The position numbers were made by a program, and so were the translations under genes. The notes beneath the pieces were generated by a model. The model had not been told where the DNA came from. It ran no database searches and saw nothing but the letters and a program-made list of their open reading frames with translations. DNA of 64,000 bases from Halicephalobus mephisto (taxonomy: Eukaryota > Nematoda > Chromadorea > Rhabditida > Panagrolaimidae), in contig SWDT01000131.1 of assembly GCA_009193035.1 (NCBI GenBank), positions 62,001 to 126,000 of the forward strand, read 5' to 3'. Below are positions 1 to 11,219 of the stretch, one piece after another; positions within the stretch are counted from its first letter, which is position 1; each line of letters begins with the position of its first letter.

Positions 1-460
1 CACATAAAGTCTAGTGTTTTCTCAACACGAAAATAAAAATGTCTAAAAATAAATAAATTTTAAAAATTAAAAGAAAATAATTTTTAAAAATTAAAAAAAA
101 ATTATTTTAAAAATAAAAAAGATTATTTTTAAATTGTCTAAAAATAAATAATTTTTAAAAATTAAAAAGATTATTTTTAAATTGTTTAAAAATAAATAAT
201 TTTAAAAATTAAAAAAAAAATAATTTTTAAAAATTAAAAAGATTATTTTTAAATTGTCTAAAAATAAATAATTTTTAAAAATTAAAAAAAAATAATTTTT
301 TAACATTGTTTAAAAATAAAAAGTAAATAAATTTTAAAAATTAAAAAAAAATTACTTTAAAAATTTAAAATAAATTAATAAACAACTTTTTAAAATTGTC
401 TAAAAATAAATAAATTTTTAAAATTTAAAAAAATTCTAAAATTTAATAAAACATTTTTCA
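1..460. repeat. A/T-rich degenerate tandem repeat
   Basis: Units built from TCTAAAAATAAATAATTT and AAAAATTAAAAAGATTA recur about every 60 bases. No coding frame or RNA gene is visible. Small ORFs here are products of low complexity. Confidence 0.7.
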
Positions 461-680
461 CAGAATTTCGAAAATAAAATCCGAAAATTTTGAATCGGTT
501 TCCGGACAATGGGACGTTCGTTGAATCCAGGATAAAAGCGTTTTGGAACCAAAAAGAGATTTGTCCAAGCTTAGAACAGCGCCACAAAGCCTCTTTAAAA
601 AATTTTTCGAAATTTTCCTCGAGCAAAAGTCACATTTGAGTGGATTCTCAAGTGGAAAATTTGGAAACAGATTGTACACG
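461..680. other. Unassigned island of normal complexity
   Basis: This stretch is clearly richer in G and C than its surroundings. It is open on the plus strand from about 477 to 636 and also on the minus strand, so coding direction is ambiguous. There is no obvious splice site pair and I do not recognise the peptide in either direction. It could be an orphan exon or the remnant of a mobile element. Confidence 0.25.
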
Positions 681-699
681 CAAAAATTTATTTATAAAA

Positions 700-1795
700 T
701 TTATAAATATTAAATTCAGAAAAATTAAAAAACATGACGAAAAAATAAAAATCGATTTTTTACGAAATGGTCCTGGAACGAATTTTTTGGAAAATTTTAA
801 AAAACTAAAATTTATTATTTTGGAAAATTTTAAATTTTTACAAAAAAAATTATTTTCTAAGGAAATGTTAAAAAACTGAAATTTATTTTTTTAAAAGAAT
901 TTTAAAAAATTAAAATTTTTGAATTTTTATGGAAATTTATTTTTTTTAAAGAATTTTAAAAAATTAAAATTTATTTTTTTAGAAAATTTCGAAAAATTAA
1001 AATTTTTGAATTTTTATGGAAATTTATTTTTTTTAAGCATTTTAAAAAACTAAAATTTATTTTTTTAAAAAAATTAAAATTTTTACAAAAAAAATTATTT
1101 TCTAAGGAAATTTTAAAAAATTAAAATTTATTTTTTTAGAAAATTTTATAAAGTTAAAATTTTTGAATTTTTATGGAAATTTATTTTTTTTAAAAGAATT
1201 TTATAAAATTAAAATTTATTTTTTTTTTAAATTTTAAATTTCTGTAAAAAATTATTTTTTAAAGAAAATTTTGAAGAATTAAAATTTTTGAATTTTTATA
1301 AATAAAAATTTATTTCTTATAAAATTGTCTTGAGAAGAAATTTAAGAATTTTCAGAAAAGTTTTAAGAACTAATACTAAATTCTAAAAAATTCTAAGATT
1401 TTAGACGGATTCAGAAGCCTGTGGGATTCTAGAAATTCATAAAATTAAAAATTTTTAAATTAAAAAAAAAATATTTTTAAAAAATCTCGAAATTTTTAGA
1501 AAATCTGAAGATTCAAAATCTTGGATTTTAGAAATTAAAAAAAAAGTGAAAAATATTTTTAAAGAATTTCGAAATTTCTAAAATTAAAAAAAAAAGAAAA
1601 ATGTTTTTAAAGAATTTCAAAGATTCAGAATCTTGGATTCTGGAAATTTCAACAAAATTTAAATTAAAAAAATGAAAAATATTTTTAAAAAATCTCGAAA
1701 TTTCTAGAATTAAAAAAAAATGTTTTTAAAGAATTTCAAAGATTCAGAATCTTGGATTCTGGAAATCTCGACAGAATTCTGGAAGAAATTTTGTT
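700..1795. repeat. Degenerate A/T tandem arrays
   Basis: From about 780 to 1330 a unit with TTTTTGAATTTTTATGG and AATTTTAAAAAATTAAAA repeats. From about 1480 to 1790 a second unit containing ATTCAGAATCTTGGATTC recurs three to four times. Nothing coding was seen. The following 1800-2110 is unique sequence without a recognisable gene. Confidence 0.6.
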
Positions 1796-2124
1796 AAATA
1801 AAAATCAATGAGAGTTTGGAGAACGCGTGCTTTCACTTTTCGCCTTGAGCAAAATGGAAAATATGTACATGCATCCTTGTTCGATATTTGTGAATGAAGA
1901 AACGAGGAATTCGTCCGTTTCTAGGCAGAAAGCAAAGTAAAAGATGTTCCTCGTAAATCTGGACTGCACTATCGCCGGGCCTTGGATGTGTTCTTCCTGA
2001 ATTTAATCGACGGAACGGTTTCTAAAATTCGTTTATCCTAGAGTAAACAACCCCATTCACGGGGTAGCAAATAAGGAAAAAATCCCAACGACAAATTTTG
2101 AAGTAAGAAATTCCAGTAGTGTTT

Positions 2125-2960
2125 AGAAATGAATCATGGTCATCAGGGACTTTCGTGGCGAGAGTTAGTTCCTATTTTTTTTTGAAAAACATCTTTTTTT
2201 TGTTCAAAATTTAAAAATAAAAAATTTTATATTTTATCAGAGACTTTCGTGGCGAGAGTTAATTCCTGTTTTTTTTGAACAACATCTTTTTTTTGTTCAA
2301 AATTTAAAAATTAGAAAATTTTATATTTTATCAGAGACTTTCGTGGTGAGAGTTAGTTCCTGTTTTTTTTTGAAAAACATTTTTTTTAAAAGATCTTTTT
2401 TTGTTCAAAATTTAAAAATAAGAAAATTTTATATTCTATCAAAGACTTTCGTGGCGAGAGTTAGTTCCTGTTTTTTTTTTGAAAAACATTTTTTTGTTTA
2501 TAGCCAAATTTCACTCAAAATTAAAAAATAAAAAAATTTTATTCGAAAATTTTAGAAAAATTTAAAAATAAAAAATAAAAAAGTTTAAATTTTATTAGGA
2601 ACTTTCGTGGCGAGATTTTAATTCTTTTTAACTTTTTATAAAAAAAATATATTATTATTAAAAATGGAAAGACTCACTATGGTCATCAGGGACTTCCGGG
2701 GTGGAAGTTCCTGGTTTTTTGGAAAACAGCTTTTTCGTCGAGGATCGAATTTCACCCAAATTTAAAAATGAAAAAAGTGTAGTTTAGTCATCTATAACGT
2801 TCGTGGCGGCAATTTGTTTTTTTTTGCAATTCTACTTGTCCTAAAAACAATCAACTTTATTATTGTCATCTAGAATATTCAAATCAGAAGTTAATTCTCC
2901 GTTACGTAATAAGCATTTTTTTATTTTTTGTCTACGATCAAATCTCATCCGCACTTATAT
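2125..2960 (+). repeat. Tandem repeat with core GACTTTCGTGGCG
   Basis: The core GACTTTCGTGGCGAGAGTT, often preceded by GGTCATCAGG, recurs near 2148, 2242, 2336, 2444, 2600 and 2690. The first spacings are about 94 bases and later ones are more irregular. Diverged copies continue to about 5420. The ORF at 2343-2531 lies inside the array and is an artefact of it. Confidence 0.65.
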
Positions 2961-3297
2961 AGGTTTTCTGAAATCAGACTTAACTGAATGGAATTAAAAT
3001 GTAAGAGCTCTTGATTACAGTTTTCACATTACTTTATTCCGAGCACAATCGATGACAGGATTGGAATCTAACAGAAGATTGACCGTAACTGAGTATAATC
3101 AACTTATTCGGATCACGTTTGTTCCCAGTTAAAAAAATATTAGTACGTTGATTATATTCAGTTACAACCAATCTTTTGTTAAATTCCAATCCTTTCATCG
3201 ATTGTGCTCAGAATCAAACAATACGAAAACTGTAACCAAAAGATCTTACGTGTTCATTCCATTCAGTTAAATATGTTTTCAGAAAACCTGTGTAGGA
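2957..3297. repeat. Large imperfect palindrome (fold-back element)
   Basis: The left arm (about 2960-3103) and right arm (about 3147-3295) are reverse complements over roughly 145 bases, with scattered mismatches. The central spacer is about 43 bases. Both ends carry AGGTTTTCTG / CAGAAAACCT, and the arms share GAGCACAATCGATGA and its complement. The form is that of a non-autonomous fold-back or MITE-type element. No clear target-site duplication was identified. Confidence 0.75.
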
Positions 3298-3299
3298 AC

Positions 3300-4140
3300 T
3301 ACAAAGTTAATTATGCTTTTCCAGCACCTCTATTTCAAGAGCGAAACTGTCGATTTTGAATTAATTCAAGTTCAAAAATTAAAGGATTCGAACTGAATTA
3401 CGAAGTTCGAATTTCGGAAAGTTCGAAAATTAAAAGATTCGAACTTAATTACGAAATTCGAACTTTGGAAGGTTCGAAAATTGACAGCTCTGGTCAAAAG
3501 TTGATTTCTTGTTCTGTGATGAACACTTTTTGTGTTCTTCATTATTAAGATCAAATTTCACCTCCGTTTGGGACGGAATAAACTACCTATGGTCATCAGG
3601 AGGACTTTTCTGAGAACATTAATTAATTTTTTTGGTTTTGAAACTAAATTCTACTTGAATATAAAAAAGTAATTGTTATGATTTTCGTGGTGGAATTTGA
3701 TTTCAATTTGTCTTTTATCTTTTAATTTTAGAGGAAATTTTAATTATTTTTAGAAATGAATCGTGATCTTTTAGGACTTTCATGATGAAGATTAACTTTG
3801 TTTTTTACTTTTTAGTTCTGCAAAGAAATCTGATTTTTGAAAATAAACCGCAATTATAAAATATTTTCGTGGTAGGAGTTAATTTTACAATAAACAAAAT
3901 TTTTGTTTTTAATTTTCACTTGGATTTGAAAAAAAATAAACTTGTTACAAAATTAGGGACTTCCATGACGGAAGTTGATCTTGTGTTTCGTGACAAACAT
4001 CTTTTCTGCTTCTCGTTATCCCCAATCCATTTCCGGTCCAACTTAGGGAAGAATACATGAATCATGATCTTCAAAAAACTTCGCGTTGGAATTTTACGTT
4101 TTTTAAAGGAATTGCGGGATTCGATTAACACTTAAACGAC
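3300..4140. repeat. Diverged repeats, no gene seen
   Basis: Short GGTTCGAA-type units lie at 3365-3480. Further diverged copies of the GACTTTCGTGG core appear near 3605, 3690, 3775, 3870 and 3960. 4140-4560 is more complex sequence in which I see no supported gene. Confidence 0.4.
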
Positions 4141-4574
4141 GATGGGACATGGTGTTCAATCCTTCGAGTCAAAATTTGCATGAAAATTATGCAAAAAAAT
4201 CATTTGGTAACTCAATGTTAGAAATCACTTTTGTTCTTAGAACAATATGACATGGCAACAGTGTCCTCATAAAGGTGTGTAAAAAATTAACTTTTTTAAA
4301 GATGATTTTTCGAACAAGAGGGATTGTCGTTTACGTGTTGATGAGCAGAAGGATAGACCGTGATTAGAGTAATATAATATATTTTATTACTTAGCGACAC
4401 ACGGGACAGACAAATAATTAGGAATAATACTGGTATCTCAGGTAGACTTGCGGTTTCTATATTCTTGCCCAAGGATATGCGAAAGTGAAGTACCGCGGAT
4501 TGAAATACCACAAATTACAAGGACTAATTCTTCTCAATAACGATCATTTTTATTTCCTGATTACTGTAATTAAT

Positions 4575-4690
4575 CCAATTACATATCACCAACTGGAAAG
4601 ATGGGTCAAAGGAACAGACAATTATAATTAATTTTGCACTTGTTGTAAACTTTTGATTTTGTGCAAAATAGGAATAAAATAAATAAATAA
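4575..4690 (+). repeat. Inverted repeat, left member
   Basis: This segment contains GATGGGTCAAAGGA, then TTGATTTTGTGCAAAATAGG and AATAAAA. It is matched in reverse complement at 5565-5685, which contains CCTTTGACCCATC and CCTATTTCGCACAAAATCAA. The two arms lie about 0.9 kb apart and could bound one old element. Confidence 0.6.
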
Positions 4691-4695
4691 AATGT

Positions 4696-4962
4696 AATTA
4701 ATTCGATGACACTGTTGATATTACGGTCATTAAGAACTTTCATGATAGGAGATAATTTTCTATCCTTCGATAAAATTTTTTTCGTCATTACCACGTCCAA
4801 GTTAAAAAGTTTTTTGCTATCGGAAACTTCGCTTTGGAATTTTGTTTCAAGTTTTCTAATTACTGTAATTAATGCAATGACACTGTTGATATTACGGTCA
4901 TTAAGAACTTTCATGATAGAAGATAATTTTCTATCCTTCGATAAAATTTTTTCTTTATTCTA
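4696..4962 (+). repeat. Direct duplication of about 160 bases
   Basis: The segment containing ACACTGTTGATATTACGGTC and TTTTCTATCCTTCGATAAAA occurs twice, starting near 4707 and 4878. Overlapping ORFs on both strands at 4606-5023 are products of this duplication. More diverged copies continue to about 5400. Confidence 0.6.
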
Positions 4963-5564
4963 TTATTACAGTAAATTCAAAAACTTTTTTCCTGTTATGG
5001 CCTTCAAAGAATCTTCTTTTTGAGATTTAATTTTATTCCTTGATACCAGTTTTCCCTTACTGAAGAAAATTTGAAAATGTTGCTGCTATTACGGTCATTA
5101 GGACTTTCATGACGGAAGTAAATTTCGCATTCTGATTTTAAACTTTTCCGTTTCTTATTACTACGTTAACAATTTTCTTCTATTTCGATCTTATACATTT
5201 TGCGTCTCAAGATTTTATATTTTTGATAATTATTTTCAAAATCTTCATCATTACAGTAAGTTTGATGATGTTGTTTGTGCTACAGTAGTTATGAGTTTTT
5301 GTGACAGGAGTTAATTTTATATATCATAATTTTTTGTTTTTTGTCATTTAAATTTAACAATTCTATCGTTGTTATTGGTAATCAGGAACTTCGCTTCAGG
5401 AGTAAATTTCGCTTTCCACGACACGGACGACACCCGGAAATTCCGAAACTAAAAACAACAATTCCAATTTTTCAACGCAGTAGAAAGTGAATGAACTCAA
5501 TACTACACACAAAAAAGTATATTAAAATCACCTTGATATGTCGGATAAATTATATTTTACAAAC

Positions 5565-5685
5565 TTTTTTACTTTTACTTTTTATTCCTATTTCGCACAA
5601 AATCAAAGTTTCCACAAGTAAAAAATAATTAATTGTAGTTGTTTTCTCCTTTGACCCATCTGTTCCCTTGGAAATTTCACATACT
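5565..5685 (-). repeat. Inverted repeat, right member
   Basis: This is the reverse-complement partner of 4575-4690, including the Tc-like pyrimidine-rich segment and the complement of the GATGGGTCAAAGGA motif. Confidence 0.6.
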
Positions 5686-5863
5686 GATAGATTGAATGTA
5701 ATTCACTTGTGCATTGTGCTCAATTTGTGTATCGCTACATTAGAGTTACTTTGGTTGTATATATAGTCATATAAGGACATAGATATAAGGCTATGAAGAC
5801 ATATATGTAGGGATATAAAATCATAAGGATGTAGAAACAAAGTTATAAGATTACCACGAGGTA

Positions 5864-6152
5864 CACACAAAAACAGCGTATGGTATATAATGTATGAGTA
5901 CATTAAAACAATTCTAATGTATCTGATGCATTATATTTATGTACCGATACACATGTAATGTAATGGTATCATACTTAATGTATTGGTACATCGGAGCCGT
6001 TTTAATGTATCGGCACATTGAGTACAATATCAGTATATTATATTCAACTTGTCAGTACATTAAATACAATCCACTGATATTATACTTAATATATTGATGC
6101 ATAAAATATAATGTATCCATACACTATATAGCCTACATTCTTTTTGTGTAGC
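5864..6152. repeat. Palindromic TGTAT-rich element with ACACAAAAA ends
   Basis: The element begins with ACACACAAAAA and ends with TTTTTGTGTAG, forming terminal inverted repeats. Inside are many alternating copies of AATGTAT and ATACATT, such as AATGTATTGGTACAT. The same family forms the much larger array at 49.9-50.9 kb. The ORF at 5703-5903 on the minus strand overlaps it and is not supported as a gene. Confidence 0.6.
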
Positions 6153-6705
6153 GAAAAGAAACTCGCTAAAGTGGTTTTGAAAGGCTAAAGACAGATGTTC
6201 CCCCTGGGACATTTTCTCTTCCTATTTTGCAAGATTTATATAATTTTCTTGTTTTTAGATTAGTATTTTTTATTAGTTCGACTAGCATAGCATATCAAGT
6301 AAGAAAAAGATAAACTTTAAAAAAAAGAAGTTCGAAATCAGCGGGAGTTGAAGGAGAAGAACTGTCAAAGGGGAGGAACGATTGTTGGGAAACAGATGTT
6401 AAAGAAGGAAAAATATCGCTAGAGGACGAATGTCGTTAAAGAGAAACTGTTGTTGAAGGACAAATATAACTAAGGAAGAACTATCACTAAGAAGTAAATG
6501 CCGTCAGGGAGCAAATCTCGTTGAGAAACAACTATTATACACCTTTTGAAATCATTACTACAAAGTCATTATTATTACGGAATTTTTCTGCAATTTTGTA
6601 CTGTTTTCCATGTTCAAATTTTGTACGTAATTAATATCCCTATTCCATTGCTACCGTATCTCTGTTTAAACTCTAAATAAATTTCAATCTTATTAAAAAA
6701 TAAAA

Positions 6706-6711
6706 TTTATT
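6706..6711 (-). terminator. Poly(A) signal AATAAA for the CRAL-TRIO/GOLD gene
   Basis: AATAAA on the minus strand lies about 15 nt after the stop codon at 6727-6729. It is the first perfect polyadenylation hexamer downstream. Confidence 0.5.
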
Positions 6712-6726
6712 ACGGTAATCTGTCAT

Positions 6727-8310
6727 TTATTCGATAGTGATGAAATATCGGATTTTCAAAGTATGAATCCAAGCGTGTTCGTTCGAGAACCAGAACTTGT
6801 AAGTCCCGGAGTACGGTAGAATGACCTCATCACGGAAAGGAACAAAGGTCGGACCAGGAATTTTCTGAAAACAAATACGATTACTGTAGTTATTTTTCTC
6901 TCACATTGAATCGAGGATAAACGCATTCCATCTTTGTGATGTCGACTTCTCCAGGATCTTTACAGTAATAAATTCCATAAGCAAAATGACCATCTGTTTC
7001 GAAAGTCCATTTTAGCTTCTGCTTAGCTTCTCCTATTCTGTCGATGAAACCGATTTTGGAAGCGGAAACGGTAAAGGTCTTAGCTCTCTCGTCCAGCATA
7101 CCCCCCTTGTAGTACCCTTCGATCGGGAAAGGAACTGAACGAAGAACATTTCCGTGAAAAACCTAAATTTAAATTGTAAAAAATAAAAAATAAATATTGC
7201 AGAAAATTTAGATTTAAAAATTATAAAAATTTAAAATCAATATTATTTTAAGATTTTTCACAACTTTCCATTCAAGACCGAAAATTACGAAATTTTGGAT
7301 TTATATGACTTTAAAAAGTCCGAAAATCATATTATTAAAAAATAAAAATATATTTCGTAATAATTAAGAAATTTTAAATTTTTCCAGTCAAGACCAAAAA
7401 GTACAAAATTTTGAATTTTTGTAAAATTTTAAAAAATTAATATTATTTAAATTTAAATTAATTAATATTATTTAAACTTAAAGTAATTAATATTATTTAA
7501 ATTAGAATTAATTAATATTATTTAAACTTAAAGTAATTAATATTATTTAAATTAAAACAGCACCTCCGGTTCTCCAGGGATGTTCCAGTAAGCAGGCAAC
7601 ACGTCGGGATTAGCCAAATCCAAGATCTCATTTCTCCAATTACTTCCGAAAATTTTGACTTTGTTTTTTGTCCTTTCTGGAAGCAGTGGATAAGCAATTT
7701 TCCAAATAGTAGAGATAAACATAGGGGCATTCACGAGGACGAAACTGTGGACCATCTCGACGTAGTGTTCGCTCATGAAGGTCGAAATCGAAGCCAGAAC
7801 TCCAGTTAACAAAGTAATTAACTTTTTATCGAATTGCAGACCATTCAAGTCCATGATGTACAAGATGGAAGTTTGTTCTCCAGTTTTGGATTCTTTATCC
7901 ATGACGGCCCGGAGCATCGTCTCCAAATCGTGGATTCTGGCCTTCAGAATCTCGTTGAGAGGATACGTCTGGAGCATTCCCCAGTAGTCATTGGTACCTG
8001 TTTGTTCTATGTTGACGATGGTGTTCGGGACCTTGCCCGACTCCCCCGTCAAGCCCGGTCTCCAATGACCGTGGATAGGGTGGTCTCTGGCTCTGTCCGC
8101 CAGGTGATCCAGATCCCAATTGGATTTTCTGAAAGTCAAATGATTTCGTAATTTTGGGACAATTTCTTCTATTTTATAATTGTGTCCTTTCAACCATCGA
8201 AGTAAATTAAAATCAGTATCGTAATAAGGACTGATGTCTTCAGAAACAAGTTCCCGAAGTTCCCTGATGGCCTTCTGGTCCTGTGGAGAAATATTCGGTT
8301 TCGTTGTCAT
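6727..8310 (-). CDS. CRAL-TRIO (SEC14-like) and GOLD domain protein
   Basis: Three exons join in frame: 8310-7564, 7162-6905 and 6864-6727, giving 380 residues. Exon 1 encodes the CRAL-TRIO N-terminal helices (LLRWLKGHNYKIEE) and the lipid-binding SEC14 fold (ILYIMDLNGLQFDKK, FVLVNAPMF, PLLPERTKNKVKIFG). Exons 2 and 3 encode a beta-rich GOLD domain (KLKWTFETDG, TYKFWFSNEHAW). The length and domain order match the nematode ctg-1/ctg-2 and vertebrate SEC14L families, which bind hydrophobic ligands and act in phosphoinositide or lipid transfer. The exact orthologue is not determined. A TTTCAG acceptor sits 4 nt before the ATG, so this may be a trans-spliced start. Alternatively it is joined in frame to an upstream exon at 10120-10208. 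Intron 1 (401 bases) is filled with ATTAATATTATTTAAA repeats. Exon edges are inferred from frame and GT/AG. Confidence 0.9.
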
Positions 8311-8439
8311 TGTTCTGAAAATAAATTTAAATATTTCGAAGAAAAATTGGAATAAAAACAGAAAATCAATTTTGTTCCACGTGAAAGGAGATCGACTCGC
8401 GCGGGTCACCGGCCAGTCGGTCGACCGAAAGAAGGACAA

Positions 8440-8880
8440 ACTGTCCCCGGCGACACTTGCTCCCCTCTATTTCGCAAGTTTTTATTTATTTTTATTTTTA
8501 TTCTTTAATAATAAAATTAATTTAATATATTAATTAAGAATAAAAATAAAAAACGAATATCGCTGGGGAACTGTACAACATTTGCTCCCCTCTATTTCGC
8601 AAGATCTTATTTATTTTTATTTTTATTTTTTAATAATAAAATTAATTTAATATCTTAGTTAAGAAGAAATTAATTCAAAAAGGAAGAATTTCGAAATCAG
8701 TAAGAATTAAAAAGAAGAAAAATAGGGAACGAATATCGTTGGGGAACTGTACGACATTTGCTCCGCTCTATTTCGGAAGATTGATCTCACTTATTTTTAT
8801 TTTTATTTTTTAATAATAAAATTAATTTAATATCTTAGTTAAGAATAAAAATAAAAATAAATATCATCGAGGGATGACTA
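8440..8880. repeat. Three-copy repeat upstream of the CRAL-TRIO gene
   Basis: A unit with CTCCCCTCTATTTCGCAAG, followed by a TTTATTTTTATTTTT stretch and TTAATTTAATATCTTAG, recurs near 8460, 8587 and 8760. A diverged copy (TTCCCCCTGGGAC...CTATTTTGCAAG) lies beyond the gene at about 6198-6232. The family therefore flanks the gene on both sides in the same orientation. Confidence 0.6.
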
Positions 8881-8989
8881 TCATGCATCCCCAAAAAAGA
8901 ACAAACTGATCGAGAAAGATTAAAAACAAAATTTTCATGGATATTTGTCAAATTTCTAATGCCAAATTAAAGTTGTTTAAATTACACTA

Positions 8990-10110
8990 TTGTAAAAAAA
9001 AATAAATATTTTTATAAAAGTAATTTTAATTTCCAAACTTTCTCAAAAACTTAAGTTATATTTTTATAAAAATTAAGAATAATTTTTTTGAAAATTTTAG
9101 GATTTTCTATTTTTGAAAAATTTTTAAATTTATTATTTTTAAAAATTTTGAAAATTCTAGAAATTAATAAATTTAGAAATTTTTTCATAACTTTAATATT
9201 TAAAAAAATTTTTAAATTTATTATTTTTAAAAATTCTAAAATTTCTAAAAATTTCGAAGATTCTAGAAATTATTAAAATTACGAGAAAATTTTAGAATTT
9301 CCTAGTTTTGAAAAATTTTTAAATTTTAAACTTTTTTTAAAAATTTATAAATTTTTTTAAATTTTTTTAAATTTCAATAATTTCGAAATTTTCCAAGAAA
9401 ATTTGAAAGTTTTCAGAAATCTCAACTAGATTCGGGAAGATTCCACATATTTCTACAAAATTCTATTTTTTTATAACTTAAATTTTACATTGAAAACAAA
9501 ATTCTTAAATTTTTCAAGATTCGCGATTTTTCGATTTAGGTCATTTTTCAGCAAATCCTTTAAGTGATTGCAAAAATATTTCAAAATTCATCAAATTCAA
9601 CTTTTTCAGAGAATTAAGAAATTAATAAACTTAAATTTTATAAATTTTTTAATTTTCTGAAAAAATTAATTTTTTTTTTAAATTAAAAAATTAATAAACT
9701 TTAATTTTTTTTAAAAATTAAAAAATTAATAAACTTTAATTTTTTCAGAAAATTAAGAAATTTATAAACTTTAATTTTTTTTAAAATTAAGAAATTTATA
9801 ACCTTTAATTTTTTCAGAAAATTAAAAAATTGAGAAACTTTAATTTTTTCAGAAAATTAAAAAATTAATAAACTTTAATTTTTTTTAATTAAGAAATTGA
9901 TAAACTTTATTTTTTTCAGAAAATTAAAAAATTTATAACCTTTAATTTTTTTTAAAAATTAAAAAATTAATAAACTTTAATTTTTTCAGAAAATTAAAAA
10001 ATTGATAACCTTTAATTTTTTTTTAAAATTAAGAAATTTATAAACTTTAATTTTTTCAGAAAATTAAAAAATTGATAAACTTTAATTTTTTTTTTAAATT
10101 AAGAAATTTA
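8990..10110. repeat. A/T-rich arrays
   Basis: 9060-9420 is degenerate AAATTTTTAAATTTATTATTT sequence. 9600-10110 is a regular alternation of TTTAATTTTTTCAGAAAATT and AAGAAATTTATAAAC, about 35-40 bases per unit. TTTTTTCAG inside the unit gives many cryptic splice acceptors. No gene was seen. Confidence 0.6.
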
Positions 10111-10119
10111 TAAACTTAC

Positions 10120-10208
10120 ATTTGGCCGGTTCTGACGTCGAGTCTGAAGGACCTAAAAGGCGATCTTCGAACTTTTGAGTTTATGGTTTGAGTCTTAACT
10201 TTGACCAT
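10120..10208 (-). other. Candidate upstream first exon of the CRAL-TRIO/GOLD gene
   Basis: An ATG at 10208-10206 opens a 29-codon frame rich in basic residues and serine (MVKVKTQT, RRSPFRSFR). It ends at the consensus donor GTAAGT (10119-10114) with two leftover bases. Joining to the acceptor at 8315-8316 adds those bases to AACAATG, reads through the downstream ATG in frame, and would make a 411-residue protein. The basic, nearly acid-free N-terminus resembles a mitochondrial presequence, but this is inference. A one-in-three frame match by chance cannot be excluded. Confidence 0.45.
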
Positions 10209-10680
10209 AATTGAAAAATAAAAAAATTTGGACTAAAATCGGAAAGCTGATTTTGCGGATCAGGCTGGTTTTTTGGAATTTCTAATGTGCTATTTGGGAT
10301 TTCACGCTACGGATAATCCATTATCCAAGATGATTTTCGATTGATTTTCGAAAATAACTGGGGATGTGACAATTGAGTTGAAAATTGTTACTTTTAAAAA
10401 AATTCAAAAATTTTAAAAATTTTATTAAAAAATTATAATTTTTTAAGATCCTGTAGAAATTTTGAAAAATATTTTAAAATTTAAGATTTGAAAAATTCGA
10501 AGTTTTCAAAGTTCGTGTCAAGACGATTTTGTAGAAAAACATCCATTTATAAATTTTTGCAATAGTATAATTTTTTAATTTTAAATTCTTTTGAAAAACG
10601 ATCCAGAACACAAGAAACTCAGTGTTAAATTTTGTTGAATCGGGCACCCAACCTTAATGGGAAGCGTAACCAACCGGGAA

Positions 10681-10880
10681 CGCTTGGTCCCGAACGGATT
10701 GCCTTAGTACCAATAAAGAACGCTTGGTTCCGAACGGATTGCCTTATCTTCAATAAGAAACGTTTGGTCCCGAACGGATTGCCTTAGTAGCAATAAAGAA
10801 CGTTTGGTTCCGAACGGATTGCCTTATCTTCAATAAGAAACGTTTGGTTCCGAACGGATTGCCTTAGTACCGACAAGAAG
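10681..10880. repeat. Exact 40-bp tandem repeat with 80-bp dimer structure
   Basis: Five consecutive 40-base units carry CGTTTGGTTCCGAACGGATT, GCCTTA and a variable part. Units alternate between GTACCAATAAAGAA and TCTTCAATAAGAAA endings, so the real period is 80. There is no spacer diversity and no cas gene, so this is a minisatellite. Confidence 0.85.
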
Positions 10881-11219
10881 ACACAGTTCCTCTTGGCAGG
10901 AAGTTGAGTTGGTTATTTATATCGAGTTCAACATAGTGTTTTTTGTACTGTGCCTAAGGCATTTATTTGATGAACCTTTTCTATACTATTTTCCTTCCTC
11001 ATCTAGACATGGGTCACTCGGCGTGACAGATACAACAAATTTAAAGTTTCTTAATTATCTCGCTTCAGAAGATCGTTTAGCAAAAATGGGATACAGATTC
11101 TGAATCAGCACTTGAAGAGCTGAAAAACGATATATAACTCATTCCAAAAGGCTACTTCGAGTATTTTTTGTAAATTGTTGAAACAGAAATTACACTTGGA
11201 AGAAATAAACTAAAGAGAT

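Noticed and set aside
4606..5023. Two 100-codon ORFs on opposite strands
   Set aside because: Both are produced by the duplicated segment and mirror each other; repetitive amino acid pattern, no domain.
10681..10880. CRISPR-like array
   Set aside because: The 40-base units are contiguous with no unique spacers and the genome is eukaryotic. It is a minisatellite.
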